Origin: Gammaproteobacteria bacterium
GTDB taxonomy: Bacteria > Pseudomonadota > Gammaproteobacteria > Steroidobacterales > Steroidobacteraceae
DNA: 64,000 nucleotides
Direction of reading: 5' to 3'
NCBI GenBank assembly: GCA_020851435.1
Contig: JADZCS010000227.1
Span: 1-64,000, forward strand
The position numbers and the translations under genes are program-made. The stretch's first letter is position 1; each line of letters begins with the position of its first letter. Positions 49,313 through 57,565 of this stretch are shown in pieces. Under the pieces are notes generated by a model. The model did no database searches. It was not told where the DNA came from and was given only the letters and a program-made list of their open reading frames with translations.

Positions 49313-49338
49313 ACTGTGCCCGCTTTCGCGGGCACAGT
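49313..49338 (-). terminator. Strong hairpin between the Lys/Ala peptide gene and rpiA
   Basis: Perfect 11-base stem (49313-49323 with 49328-49338) and a four-base loop. The T run after it is short. Read on the minus strand it would terminate the peptide transcript before rpiA. A second weaker hairpin (arms at 49355-49360 and 49374-49379) lies between it and the peptide stop. Confidence 0.7.
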
Positions 49339-49397
49339 TGAGTCTGCAGAACAGCGGCGGGTCTTTCGATCAACCGCCGTTCCGGCTACTCGAGGGC

Positions 49398-49460
49398 TTA
49401 CTTCTTCTTAGCAGCCTTCTTCGTAGCCTTCTTCTTCGCAGCTTTCTTCTTCGTTGCCAT
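49398..49460 (-). CDS. 20-residue Lys/Ala-rich histone-like peptide
   Basis: The peptide starts MATKKKAAKKK and continues with Lys, Ala and Thr only, 12 lysines in all, ending in three lysines before TAA. AGGAG lies eight bases before the ATG, and a good promoter (TATACT at -10) is 34 bases upstream of the ATG; a strong hairpin follows the gene. So, although tiny, it has all the parts of a real gene. The composition matches the C-terminal repeats of histone H1-like bacterial proteins, suggesting nucleic-acid binding, which is inference. Confidence 0.7.
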   Translation of the reverse strand: MATKKKAAKKKATKKAAKKK

Positions 49461-49493
49461 GATCGGATCTCCTGTCGGGTTAATCCGGGGACG

Positions 49494-49521
49494 AGTATAT
49501 ACATGCTTGACGGGATTGCAA
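49494..49521 (-). promoter_or_regulatory. Promoter of the Lys/Ala peptide gene
   Basis: On the minus strand TTGCAA (49516-49521) and TATACT (49494-49499) with 16-base spacing; the -10 lies in an AT-rich run. Expected leader about 27 bases. Confidence 0.6.
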
Positions 49522-49689
49522 GCAAGCGCTAGTCACAAAAAAATTCCGCGATGGAACCGTCGCCGCGCCGCGCGTGATGCAAGAGTCGTGCAAGCGCGCG
49601 AAGCGCCGCCGATCACGCGCGCCGGCGGCGAATTTTCCGCGAATGTCGCGATCGACGGAAACACCGTAAATTTCCCTGCGAAATTCATC

Positions 49690-50220
49690 TCAGTCGATGC
49701 GCTCGCCGGCGCGCGCCATCACGCAGCGGAACTCGGCGGGACTGACCGGCGTGATCGAGAGGCGGTTGCCTCGCCTGAGCACCTGCATGTCGCGCAGATC
49801 CCGCTCGGAAAGCGCTCGAAGCGCCTCCAGCGTCACCGGTTGCGCAAATCTGCGCAGCAGCTGGACGTCGACGACGTACCACGTCGGCTTCGACGGGTCG
49901 CTCTTCGGATCGAAGTGTGAGTCGTCCGGATCGAACGCGCTCGGGTCGGGATAGCCCTCCCTCGCGATCCGCATGACGCCGTAGATGCCGGGCACCTCGC
50001 AGCTCGAGTGATAGAAGAAGGCGAGGTCGCCCTTCTTCATTTCGTCGCGGAGCATGTTGCGGGCCTGGAAGTTGCGAACGCCGTCCCAGTGCGTGGTCTT
50101 GCGCGGGCGCCTCGCGAGGTCGTCGATGCTGAAAACCGAGGGCTCCGACTTCATGAGCCAGTAGCGCGGGCCTTCATCCGGAGCTGTTTTTTGCCTTGCA
50201 GCAGGCTTCGCGACGGGCAT
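49690..50220 (-). CDS. EVE-domain protein
   Basis: 176 residues. YWLMKSEPSVFSIDDLARRP, HWDGVRNFQARNMLRDEMKK, and GDLAFFYHSSCEVPGIYGVM match the EVE fold, related to PUA and YTH domains that bind modified nucleobases. A charged N-terminal extension (about 18 residues) precedes it. It starts one base before the fau stop. Its partner modification is unknown. Confidence 0.93.
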   Translation of the reverse strand: MPVAKPAARQKTAPDEGPRYWLMKSEPSVFSIDDLARRPRKTTHWDGVRNFQARNMLRDEMKKGDLAFFYHSSCEVPGIYGVMRIAREGYPDPSAFDPDDSHFDPKSDPSKPTWYVVDVQLLRRFAQPVTLEALRALSERDLRDMQVLRRGNRLSITPVSPAEFRCVMARAGERID

Positions 50221-50793
50221 TCAGACTCCTTGGGGTTCATGTGGCCGACTGCGTTGAAAGCCGGCGGGCGTGACGATGCCCCAGACCGGCACGTCCCAGG
50301 CGTGGGACGGCAGTTCGGGCAGCAACTGGAATTCGTGGACGAAGGCGACCAGGCGCGGTTGACGCCAGTGGCTGCGTTGCGCGAGGAAGGCGAAGTGCCG
50401 GTCGTAGAAACCGGCGCCCATGCCGAGCCGGTTGCCGCTGAGGTCGATCGCCACGGCGGGAACGATGACGAGGTCGAGCCAGCGCGGGGCGATGGCTCGT
50501 CCGTCCATCGCGAAGTGCATGCGGCGGCGGCGGAAGTCGTCGATGACCGGCAGGTAGACCTGGCAGCCGCGGCGCGTTGCGGCCGCGATGAGCGGCCGCG
50601 GGTCGAGTTCGCCGTCCATCGGCAGGTAGGCGGCGATGCGCGCGCCCGGTCGCAGCAGGCCCGCAGCCGCGAACGCGCGGCATGCGGCCAGCGCCGCGAT
50701 GCGCTGGTGTTCGGCCCCAAGGCCGCGGCGTGTGCTGCGCAGGGCGCGGCGCAACTCGCGGCGATCATCGACCGGCATGGTCACCTGGTTCAT
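50221..50793 (-). CDS. fau: 5-formyltetrahydrofolate cyclo-ligase
   Basis: 190 residues from the ATG at 50793. RRELRRALRSTRRGLGAEHQ at the start, AAYLPMDGELDPRPLIAAA, and the motif LGMGAGFYDRHFAFLAQR identify the family. It converts 5-formyl-THF to 5,10-methenyl-THF. It lies immediately downstream of the 6S RNA, as ygfA does in E. coli. The longer open frame would run into the RNA gene. There is no clear ribosome site. Confidence 0.95.
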   Translation of the reverse strand: MNQVTMPVDDRRELRRALRSTRRGLGAEHQRIAALAACRAFAAAGLLRPGARIAAYLPMDGELDPRPLIAAATRRGCQVYLPVIDDFRRRRMHFAMDGRAIAPRWLDLVIVPAVAIDLSGNRLGMGAGFYDRHFAFLAQRSHWRQPRLVAFVHEFQLLPELPSHAWDVPVWGIVTPAGFQRSRPHEPQGV

Positions 50794-50803
50794 CGGGAGA
50801 GGA

Positions 50804-50991
50804 GGCGCCACCCGCCTGTGCCGTATTGGATCGTCGCTCCCGACCGGAGCAACAGGTGGGGCTAACTGCAGCAGTAAAGGCTTCCCGCTCGAGGCGGGCC
50901 TGCACACTCTTGCCGCAAGATACGGCCCCTGGGTTTTTCAAATTAGGGTCGAGAGGTTCCCGAACCCGCCTCGAACACCGCAGGTGGCGCC
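50804..50991 (-). ncRNA. ssrS: 6S RNA
   Basis: About 188 bases between zapA and fau, the standard location. The ends pair: 50804-50812 with 50983-50991 (nine perfect base pairs, then a wobble and two more pairs). On the minus strand the stretch GGGAAGCCTTTACTGC lines up with GAGAAGCCTTAAAACTGC of E. coli 6S, and CTTGCGGCAAGAGTGTGCAG lies where the other side of the central bubble is expected. 6S RNA mimics an open promoter and sequesters sigma-70 RNA polymerase. The exact ends are my estimate from the closing stem. Confidence 0.88.
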
Positions 50992-51031
50992 AGACCATAG
51001 CCTGCGCGTCGGGACGGCAGGCGTCAAACTG

Positions 51032-51352
51032 TCAGAGTTCCAGCTGCTGGCCCTGCTCGAGGGCCGACTCGACGCGCTCGCGCAAGGAGCGCAGGCGCGC
51101 GGCGAGTTCCGCGTCGGCGTCTTCGTCGGGCACGGCATTGCGCGCCACGAGCAGCTCGGCCGCGATGTTGAGCGCCGCCATCACCGCCACGCGGTCGAGG
51201 CCGACCACCTTGCCGGTGTCACGGATCTCTTTCATCTTGCCGCTCAGGTATTCGGCAGAAGCGATCAGCGCAGGGCGCTCGTCCACCGGGCAGGCCACCT
51301 GGTATTCCTTCTCGAGGATGCGGATGCCCACTCGCGTGACTTCGGCGTTCAT
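51032..51352 (-). CDS. zapA: Cell-division protein ZapA
   Basis: 106 residues. It begins MNAEVTRVGIRILEKEYQVA and has CPVDERPALIASAEYLSGKM, VVGLDRVAVMAALNIAAELL and a coiled-coil end. ZapA crosslinks FtsZ filaments at the division site. The first four bases overlap the stop of the upstream coiled-coil gene (ATGA). Confidence 0.94.
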   Translation of the reverse strand: MNAEVTRVGIRILEKEYQVACPVDERPALIASAEYLSGKMKEIRDTGKVVGLDRVAVMAALNIAAELLVARNAVPDEDADAELAARLRSLRERVESALEQGQQLEL

Positions 51353-51582
51353 GCCCCGCTCTCCATGGACTTGAGCCGTCCGATCATCGCCTCGACGCGC
51401 GCCCGCACCTGCTCGTTCTTCTGCAGCAGGGCGGCCCGCTCGCCGGCGAGCGCCTCGTGGCGCTGGCGCAGGGCGCGGTTCTCGTCCTTCAGTTGCGTGA
51501 CGACCTCGACGAGATCCTGGATGCGCCTTTCCAGGCGCTTCAGTTCCGCATCGACGGCCGATCTGGGCTGTACGTCCGACAT
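51349..51582 (-). CDS. Small coiled-coil protein upstream of zapA (TIGR02449-like)
   Basis: 77 residues from the ATG at 51582. Almost all helical with heptads: ELKRLERRIQDLVEVVTQLK, NRALRQRHEALAGERAALL, then RARVEAMIGRLKSMESG. This is the small coiled-coil family regularly found before zapA in gammaproteobacteria; a role with ZapA in the division ring is inferred from its position. Divergent from ygfB. Confidence 0.82.
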   Translation of the reverse strand: MSDVQPRSAVDAELKRLERRIQDLVEVVTQLKDENRALRQRHEALAGERAALLQKNEQVRARVEAMIGRLKSMESGA

Positions 51583-51676
51583 GCGCTGATTATCAAGCCT
51601 TGGATCGCGGCGGGTCAAACGAGCCTGCCGGAGGCGCGGTTTCCTCGAAGCGCTGCGCACACGCCCCCCGTCGCGC

Positions 51677-51682
51677 TAACAT
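51677..51682 (+). promoter_or_regulatory. Candidate -10 of ygfB, which decides its start
   Basis: TAACAT in a GCTANNAT setting. It overlaps the ATG at 51681; if this is the -10, translation must begin at 51714. Confidence 0.4.
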
Positions 51683-51713
51683 GGCGTTCCCGCCGCCAGG
51701 GTCCGTAATTCCC

Positions 51714-52280
51714 ATGCTTTCCGTGGCCTTCCGTGAAGTCGACCGCTTGCTGGCCGACGCCGACTCCGAGGTGGACGCCGCCGAAGCCCACGGCTGCCTG
51801 ACCGGCGCGCTGTGCGCCGCGCCGGGTTATCGCGCAAGCGACTGGATCGAGGAGATCCTGCAGGACGGGGCGGTCGCGTCGCTGGATCCGCGTTCCGCGG
51901 TCGCGCTCGAGACCCTGCACGCCGAGACCCTGCAGTCGCTGGGCGGCGGCGAGATGACCTTCCTGCCGCTACTGCCCGACGACGATGCGCCGCTGGCGTC
52001 CCGCGTCCGCGCGCTGGCGTTCTGGTGCTCGGGATTCCTGTACGGCATGGGCGTGGGCCAGGTGCCGTCGCTCGAGCACGTGCCCGGCGACGTCGGCGAG
52101 ATCCTCCGCGACCTTTCCGAGATCAGCCGCGCCAGCCTCGATGAGTCCGAGACGGGGGATGCGGGCGAGGACGCCTACATCGAACTCGTCGAATTCGTCC
52201 GCGCGGGCGTGCAGCTTGCCTATGACGAACTGGCCGACCTGCGCGAAGGCGGCGACAAACCGGCCTCCGCGTCGCACTGA
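51714..52280 (+). CDS. ygfB: UPF0149-family protein YgfB
   Basis: 188 residues from the ATG at 51714 (MLSVAFREVDRLL); an ATG at 51681 is in frame but overlaps a likely -10. EVDAAEAHGCLTGALCAAPG, FWCSGFLYGMGVGQVPSLEH and DAYIELVEFVRAGVQLAYDE are typical. In pseudomonads YgfB affects beta-lactam resistance by damping ampDh3 expression; elsewhere its role is vague. First gene of the ygfB-pepP-ubiH-ubiI operon. Confidence 0.9.
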   Translation: MLSVAFREVDRLLADADSEVDAAEAHGCLTGALCAAPGYRASDWIEEILQDGAVASLDPRSAVALETLHAETLQSLGGGEMTFLPLLPDDDAPLASRVRALAFWCSGFLYGMGVGQVPSLEHVPGDVGEILRDLSEISRASLDESETGDAGEDAYIELVEFVRAGVQLAYDELADLREGGDKPASASH

Positions 52281-52304
52281 CGCCCCACGGGCCAACGGAG
52301 CCGC

Positions 52305-53612
52305 ATGAAGAAGGAAGAATTCACCCGCCGCAGGCGCCAGCTCATGCGCATGCTCGGCAAGGACACGATCGCCATCGTGCCGGCCGCGCCGGTGCGCCAC
52401 CGCAACAGCGACGTCGAGTACGCCTACCGGCAGGACAGCAATTTCTACTACCTGACGGGCTTCGACGAGCCCGAGGCGGTCGCGGTGCTGATGCCCGGCC
52501 GGCCGCAGGGCGAGTACGTGCTGTTCGTGCGCGATCGCGACCCCGTGCGCGAGGCCTGGGACGGATCGCGCGCAGGGCCGGAAGGGGCGGTCGCGCGCCA
52601 CGGCGCGGACGACGCCTTTCCGGTCGCCGACATCGACGAGATCCTGCCCGGGCTGCTGGAGCGCTGCTCGAGCGTGCACTACACCATGGGCATCCACCCG
52701 GACTTCGACCAGCGCATCATCGGCTGGGTCAACGGCCTGCGCGCCCAGGCCAAGCACGGCCTGCACACGCCGCAGGAGTTCGTCGCGCTCGATCACCTGC
52801 TGCACGACATGCGCGTGTACAAGAGCTCCCCGGAGCTGGATACCCTGCGCCGCTCGGCCACGATCGCGGCCGGCGCCCACCGGCGCGCCATGAAGTTCGC
52901 GGCGCCGGGGCGCCACGAATACGAGGTCATGGCCGAGATCCTCCACGAGTTCCACCGCCACAAGGCCGACATCTCCTATCACCCGATCGTCGGCGGCGGC
53001 GCCAACTCCTGCGTGCTTCACTACCGGGCGAACTCCGCACGCCTCGAGGACGGCGACCTGCTGCTCATCGACGCCGGCTGCGAGTACGACTACTACGCCT
53101 CCGACATCACGCGGACCTTCCCCATCAACGGCCGCTTCAGCGAGCGCCAGCGCGCGATCTACGAGGTGGTGCTCGAGGCGCAGCAGGCCGCCATCGACAA
53201 GGTCAGGCCGGGCAACCACTGGAATGAACCCCACGAGGCGGCGGTGAAAGCCGTGACCCAGGGGCTGCTCCGGCTGGGGCTGCTCAAGGGCAAGCTGCCG
53301 AAGCTGATCAAGGACGAGGCCTACAAGCCCTTCTTCATGCACCGTTCGGGCCACTGGCTGGGCATGGATGTCCACGACGTCGGCGAGTACAAGGTCGGCG
53401 AAGATTGGCGGCTGCTGGAACCCGGCATGGTGACGACCATCGAGCCGGGCATCTACATCCCGCCGGGCACGAAGATCGCCCCGCGCGACTGGTGGGGCAT
53501 CGGCGTCCGCATCGAGGACGACGTGGTGGTGACCAAGGGCGATCCGGAGGTCATCAGCGGCGGCGTCCCGACCGACCCGGACGAGATCGAACGCTTCATG
53601 CAGTCGGCCTGA
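52305..53612 (+). CDS. pepP: Xaa-Pro aminopeptidase (aminopeptidase P)
   Basis: 435 residues, the normal length. N-terminal domain with SDVEYAYRQDSNFYYLTGFD; C-terminal pita-bread fold with metal ligands in LLIDAGCEYDYYASDITRTF, FFMHRSGHWLGMDVHD, TTIEPGIYI and VRIEDDVVV. Removes the residue before proline from peptides, using two manganese ions. Confidence 0.97.
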   Translation: MKKEEFTRRRRQLMRMLGKDTIAIVPAAPVRHRNSDVEYAYRQDSNFYYLTGFDEPEAVAVLMPGRPQGEYVLFVRDRDPVREAWDGSRAGPEGAVARHGADDAFPVADIDEILPGLLERCSSVHYTMGIHPDFDQRIIGWVNGLRAQAKHGLHTPQEFVALDHLLHDMRVYKSSPELDTLRRSATIAAGAHRRAMKFAAPGRHEYEVMAEILHEFHRHKADISYHPIVGGGANSCVLHYRANSARLEDGDLLLIDAGCEYDYYASDITRTFPINGRFSERQRAIYEVVLEAQQAAIDKVRPGNHWNEPHEAAVKAVTQGLLRLGLLKGKLPKLIKDEAYKPFFMHRSGHWLGMDVHDVGEYKVGEDWRLLEPGMVTTIEPGIYIPPGTKIAPRDWWGIGVRIEDDVVVTKGDPEVISGGVPTDPDEIERFMQSA

Positions 53613-53630
53613 GGAGATCCGCGAGCCATC

Positions 53631-54866
53631 ATGAGCACATCCCTGCGGTGCGACGTCGCGATCGTCGGCGGCGGCATGGTCGGCCTGTCCCTGGCCGCCG
53701 CGCTGTCGCGGCTGCCGCTGGACGTCGTGGTGATCGAACCGGTGCCGGCGGGCGAGGCCGGCCAGCCCAGCTTCGACTCGAGGACCAGCGCGCTGTCGAA
53801 CGGTACGCGCCGCATCCTCGAAGGGCTCGGCGTCTGGCGTTCGGTGGCCGCCGAGGCGACCCCGATCAAGCGCATCCACGTCTCGGATCGCGGCCGTTTC
53901 GCCTTCGCGAGGCTCTCGGCGGAACAACAGGGCGTTCCCGCGCTGGGTTATACGCTGGAGAACCGCCTGCTCGGCGCCGCGCTGTGGCGCGCGGTGTCGG
54001 CGGCGCCGCGCGTGAAGATCCTGAGTCCGGCGCAGGTCACGCAGGTCACGCCGGGTGCCGAGCGCGTGGACCTCGCCGTGGAAGGCTGCGGAGAGACGGG
54101 CGTGTCGGCCAGGCTGGTCGTGGCTGCAGATGGCGCGAAGTCCGCCGTGCGCGAGGCCTTCGGCATCGACGCCACGGTCTGGGACTACGGCCAGCACGCG
54201 GTGATCGCCAATGTCGCGGCGGGCCGCTTCCACGACTTCGTCGCCTACGAACGCTTCACCGAGACCGGCCCGATCGCCGTGCTGCCGCTGGCCGACGGGC
54301 GCTGCACGATCGTCTGGACGCTCGCGCCGGATGCCGCGCGCGAGGCGTTGGAACTCGACGACGCCGCGTTCCTGGCGGCCTTCCAGGAACGCTTCGGCCA
54401 TCGCCTGGGACAGTTCACGCGCGTGGGCAAGCGTCATGCGTATCCGCTGGCGCTCACGCGCTCGGAGCGGCAGGTCGCGCCGCGCGCCGTCATCATCGGT
54501 AACGCGGCACAGGGCCTGCACCCGATCGCCGGCCAGGGCTTCAACCTCGGGCTGCGCGACGTCGCGACGCTCGCCGAGGTGATCGCCGACGAGGTGCGCG
54601 CGTCCGGGGCGACGATGGATCCGGGCAGCCCCGCCGTGCTCGAGCGCTATGCCGACTGGCGTCGCGCCGATCGCCGGACCGTCATCGCCTTCACGGACGG
54701 CCTGGTGCGCCTCTTCGGCAATCCGCTGGCGCCGGTCGCGGCCGCGCGTTCGGCAGGCCTGCTGCTGTTCGACCTGCTGCCGCCCGCCAAGGATGCATTC
54801 GCGCGCGTCACCATGGGCCTCGCGGGCCGCGTCCCGAAGCTGGGCCGCGGGGTGCCCGTCGCATGA
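53631..54866 (+). CDS. ubiH: 2-octaprenyl-6-methoxyphenol hydroxylase-type flavoprotein UbiH
   Basis: 411 residues. FAD-binding VAIVGGGMVGLSLAAALSRL at the N-terminus, the middle DG motif (LVVAADGAKSAVREAFGI), and the GD-type motif IIGNAAQGLHPIAGQGFNLG near residue 290. Ring hydroxylase of ubiquinone synthesis. Overlaps the next gene by four bases. Assignment to UbiH rests on order (pepP-ubiH-ubiI) as much as on sequence. Confidence 0.92.
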   Translation: MSTSLRCDVAIVGGGMVGLSLAAALSRLPLDVVVIEPVPAGEAGQPSFDSRTSALSNGTRRILEGLGVWRSVAAEATPIKRIHVSDRGRFAFARLSAEQQGVPALGYTLENRLLGAALWRAVSAAPRVKILSPAQVTQVTPGAERVDLAVEGCGETGVSARLVVAADGAKSAVREAFGIDATVWDYGQHAVIANVAAGRFHDFVAYERFTETGPIAVLPLADGRCTIVWTLAPDAAREALELDDAAFLAAFQERFGHRLGQFTRVGKRHAYPLALTRSERQVAPRAVIIGNAAQGLHPIAGQGFNLGLRDVATLAEVIADEVRASGATMDPGSPAVLERYADWRRADRRTVIAFTDGLVRLFGNPLAPVAAARSAGLLLFDLLPPAKDAFARVTMGLAGRVPKLGRGVPVA

Positions 54867-56095
54867 AGGCCGGACAGGACTTCGACGTCGTCATCGTCGG
54901 CGGCGGGATGGTCGGTGCCGCCGTCGCCGCGCTGCTCGCGACGCAGCGCGCCACCGCGCGCCTGTCGATCGCCGTGCTCGAGCCGCGGCCGGTTGCCCCG
55001 CCGCTGGCGGACGAGCCCTTCGACATCCGCGTCTCGGCCGTCTCGCGCGGGTCGCAGCGCTTGCTGGAGCACGTCGGTGCCTGGCCCGCGATCGCCGCGC
55101 GCGGCGCGGGTCCCTATCGGCGCATGGTGGTGTGGGATGCGGCGGGTTCGGCGGGCGGCGAGGGCTCGATCAGCTTCGATGCCGCCGACCTGGGCGAGCC
55201 GGACCTCGGCCACCTGTGCGAGAACCGCGCGATCCAGGCTGCGCTGACGGAGCGCGCGATGGAACTGGGCGTGACGCTGCTGCGCGCCAACGTCGAGGGC
55301 CTGGAACTCGGCGCCGAAGCCGCGCAGCTTGCGCTCGGCGACGGCCGGCGCCTGTCGGCCGCGCTCGTGGTCGCCGCCGACGGCGCGGACTCCGCGATCC
55401 GCGGCATGGCCGGCATCGACACCAAGGGCTGGGCCTACGGTCAGCACGGCGTGGTCGCCAATCTTCAGCCCGCCTTGCCGCACGGCGAGACGGCGTATCA
55501 GCGTTTCCTGCCGACGGGCCCGCTGGCGCTGCTGCCGCTGGCCGACGGGCGGGTGTCGATCGTCTGGTCGACCACTCAGGCCGAGGCGGAGTCGCTGCTG
55601 GCGCTGGACGATGCGGCCTTCGGCATGCGCGTGACCGAGGCCTCCTGCGCCGTGCTCGGCGAGCTGGCGGCCTCGGGTCCGCGCGGCGCGTTCCCGCTGC
55701 GCCTGATCCACGCCCTCGAGTACACGCGGCCGCGCCTCGCGCTGGTCGGCGACGCGGCCCACGCGGTGCACCCGCTGGCGGGGCAGGGCGTCAACCTGGG
55801 ATTCATGGACGCTGCGGCGCTGGCCGAGGTGCTGGGCCAGTCGGTCGCGACCGGCGCCGACGCCGGTGATCCGCGCGCGCTGCGCCGCTACGAGCGCTGG
55901 CGCAAGGCCGAGAACCTGCCTGCCATGGCGATGTTCGACGGCCTCAAGCGGCTGTTCTCCAATTCGGACCCGGTGTTGTCCTGGGCCCGTCGCAGCGGCT
56001 TGTCGTTCTTCGACGCCGCCGCCCCCGTCAAGAGGCTGCTCATGCGCCGCGCGCTGGGTACCGTCGGCGACGTGCCGGCGATCATGCGGCGCTGA
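54863..56095 (+). CDS. ubiI: Ubiquinone-synthesis flavoprotein hydroxylase, UbiI-like
   Basis: 410 residues. VVIVGGGMVGAAVAALLATQ, LVVAADGADSAIRGMAGI and LVGDAAHAVHPLAGQGVNLG give the three FAD motifs. It is a second member of the UbiH/UbiI/UbiF group. UbiI hydroxylates C5 of the ring, but UbiM-like dual specificity cannot be excluded. Convergent with the DUF2189 gene, with one base between them. Confidence 0.88.
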   Translation: MKAGQDFDVVIVGGGMVGAAVAALLATQRATARLSIAVLEPRPVAPPLADEPFDIRVSAVSRGSQRLLEHVGAWPAIAARGAGPYRRMVVWDAAGSAGGEGSISFDAADLGEPDLGHLCENRAIQAALTERAMELGVTLLRANVEGLELGAEAAQLALGDGRRLSAALVVAADGADSAIRGMAGIDTKGWAYGQHGVVANLQPALPHGETAYQRFLPTGPLALLPLADGRVSIVWSTTQAEAESLLALDDAAFGMRVTEASCAVLGELAASGPRGAFPLRLIHALEYTRPRLALVGDAAHAVHPLAGQGVNLGFMDAAALAEVLGQSVATGADAGDPRALRRYERWRKAENLPAMAMFDGLKRLFSNSDPVLSWARRSGLSFFDAAAPVKRLLMRRALGTVGDVPAIMRR

Positions 56096-56096
56096 A

Positions 56097-56873
56097 TCAG
56101 CGCGGCGACCAGGCCACCGCGTCGATCGTGTCGCGGTAGGCGTGCCAGGTCGCGTGCCCCAGCAGCGGGATCACGATGGCCAGGCCGACCAGTCCCGTGG
56201 CGAAGCCGATGGCCGTCAGGGTCACGATCGTCCCCGACCAGACCAGCATCGCGCGCTTGTTGCGCAGCACCGCGTTGAAGCTCGTCACCACCGCCGTGAC
56301 GGCATCGACCTCCCGGTCGGCGATCATGGGCAGCGCGAAGGCGCTGCACGCGAAGGTGATCGCCGCGAAGATGGACCCGACCGCCGAGCCGATGCCCAGG
56401 AACAGCGACAGCGCGCGCCAGTCCGGGTGGGCTTCGACCGGAAAGAACACGTGCACCATCGAGCCCGCGCGTGCCCACACCAGGAACACCACGAGCAGCA
56501 CCAGCGCGAACACCATGAGCGTCGCGAAGTCCTCGCGTTGCTCGGCGAAGCAGCGGCGCAGCGAGGGACGTTCCTCGCGCGACAGCTGCCGGCTGATCGA
56601 GTACAGGCCGATCGCCAGCACGGGTGCCACGAACACGAAGCCGGACAGCAGGGTCAGGACGACCCAGTAGCTGCCGAAGCGCCAGCCGACCAGCGTGACG
56701 GCCCAGCTGATGAGCATGATGACGAGCCCGTAGGTCAGGCTTTGCCTGGGCGCCCGGGTGAGGTCGCGCCAGCCCAGCGAGACCCAGCGCAGCGCCGCGT
56801 GGGTATCCAGCCTGCGGCAGGGCGCGACGAACGGCAGGGCTTCCGCCCCATCCTGGTTTGCGGGTTCACTCAT
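56097..56873 (-). CDS. DUF2189 membrane protein
   Basis: 258 residues with about six hydrophobic segments. LRWVSLGWRDLTRAPRQSLT at the start is the DUF2189 hallmark, along with GFVFVAPVLAIGLYSISRQL and a C-terminal TWHAYRDTIDAVAWSP. Function unknown. The ribosome-binding position is occupied by a run of ten G residues five bases before the ATG. Confidence 0.9.
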   Translation of the reverse strand: MSEPANQDGAEALPFVAPCRRLDTHAALRWVSLGWRDLTRAPRQSLTYGLVIMLISWAVTLVGWRFGSYWVVLTLLSGFVFVAPVLAIGLYSISRQLSREERPSLRRCFAEQREDFATLMVFALVLLVVFLVWARAGSMVHVFFPVEAHPDWRALSLFLGIGSAVGSIFAAITFACSAFALPMIADREVDAVTAVVTSFNAVLRNKRAMLVWSGTIVTLTAIGFATGLVGLAIVIPLLGHATWHAYRDTIDAVAWSPR

Positions 56874-56878
56874 CCAAT

Positions 56879-56888
56879 CCCCCCCCCC
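56879..56888 (-). repeat. G10 homopolymer in the ribosome-binding position
   Basis: Ten consecutive G on the minus strand, separated by ATTGG from the ATG at 56873. Slipped-strand changes in length would alter the spacing or strength of translation initiation. It also lies downstream of the lrp-type gene's stop. Confidence 0.85.
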
Positions 56889-56895
56889 GAGCAGA

Positions 56896-57363
56896 TCACG
56901 TGTTCACAAGGTCCAGCGGCAACTCCGTGGTGTTCTTGGTTTCCTCGATCACGATCCTGGACTCGATCGCCTGCACACCTGGAATCTGCGACAGCCGCTT
57001 CTGCAGGAACTCGTTGTAGTCGTTGATCGTACGCGTAGTCACGAGCAGGACAAAGTCCGTGTCGCCCATGACCATGAAGCACTGCATCACTTCCGGGTAG
57101 CTCAGCACCTTCTGCTTGAACTTCGGCAGTGACTGCCAGCCGTGGCTCGCGAGCTTGACGTGCACGAGCACCAGCACGTCGAGCCCGAGCTTCTCGCGCG
57201 ACAGCACCGCGACCTGGCGGCGGATCACCCCGGTCTCCTCGAGCAGGCTGATGCGTCGCCAGCACGGCGACTGTGAAAGCCCTACGCGCTGGGCCACTTC
57301 GGCGGTCGAGAGCGACGCGTCTTTTTGCAGTGCACCCAGGATCTTCAAGTCGATTCTATCCAT
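56896..57363 (-). CDS. Lrp/AsnC-family regulator next to bkd
   Basis: 155 residues. RIDLKILGALQKDASLSTAE, VAQRVGLSQSPCWRRISLLE is the helix-turn-helix, and the C-terminal effector domain has VMQCFMVMGDTDFVLLVTTR and EFLQKRLSQIPGVQAIESRI. By position it is the candidate activator of the divergent keto-acid dehydrogenase operon, as BkdR is in pseudomonads. It would sense leucine, valine or isoleucine. Confidence 0.93.
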   Translation of the reverse strand: MDRIDLKILGALQKDASLSTAEVAQRVGLSQSPCWRRISLLEETGVIRRQVAVLSREKLGLDVLVLVHVKLASHGWQSLPKFKQKVLSYPEVMQCFMVMGDTDFVLLVTTRTINDYNEFLQKRLSQIPGVQAIESRIVIEETKNTTELPLDLVNT

Positions 57364-57429
57364 GACGGTGGATGATCCTTTCTGAAGGGCGTGTCGGGAC
57401 AGATAAACTATCCATCACTTCGGCCTGAG

Positions 57430-57439
57430 GCAAGCTTGC
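57430..57439. promoter_or_regulatory. Palindrome in the lrp-bkd intergenic region
   Basis: GCAAGCTTGC, a perfect ten-base palindrome in the 202-base space between divergent genes, a possible Lrp-type binding site. No strong hexamer pair was found for either gene. Confidence 0.35.
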
Positions 57440-57565
57440 TTGGCTGAATCGTTCCGCGGGCAGCGACTACACTTGTTCATATCCGTGCATTCCTGCTCTG
57501 GCGGGAGATGTCGTCGCGAGTGATGATGCGAGATCGCCAGCGGGCGGCCATCGGTCCTGGGAGTC

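Noticed and set aside
51969-54521. Open antisense frame of 850 codons opposite ygfB, pepP and ubiH
   Set aside because: Same GC artefact; it crosses three well-supported genes and their intergenic gaps.
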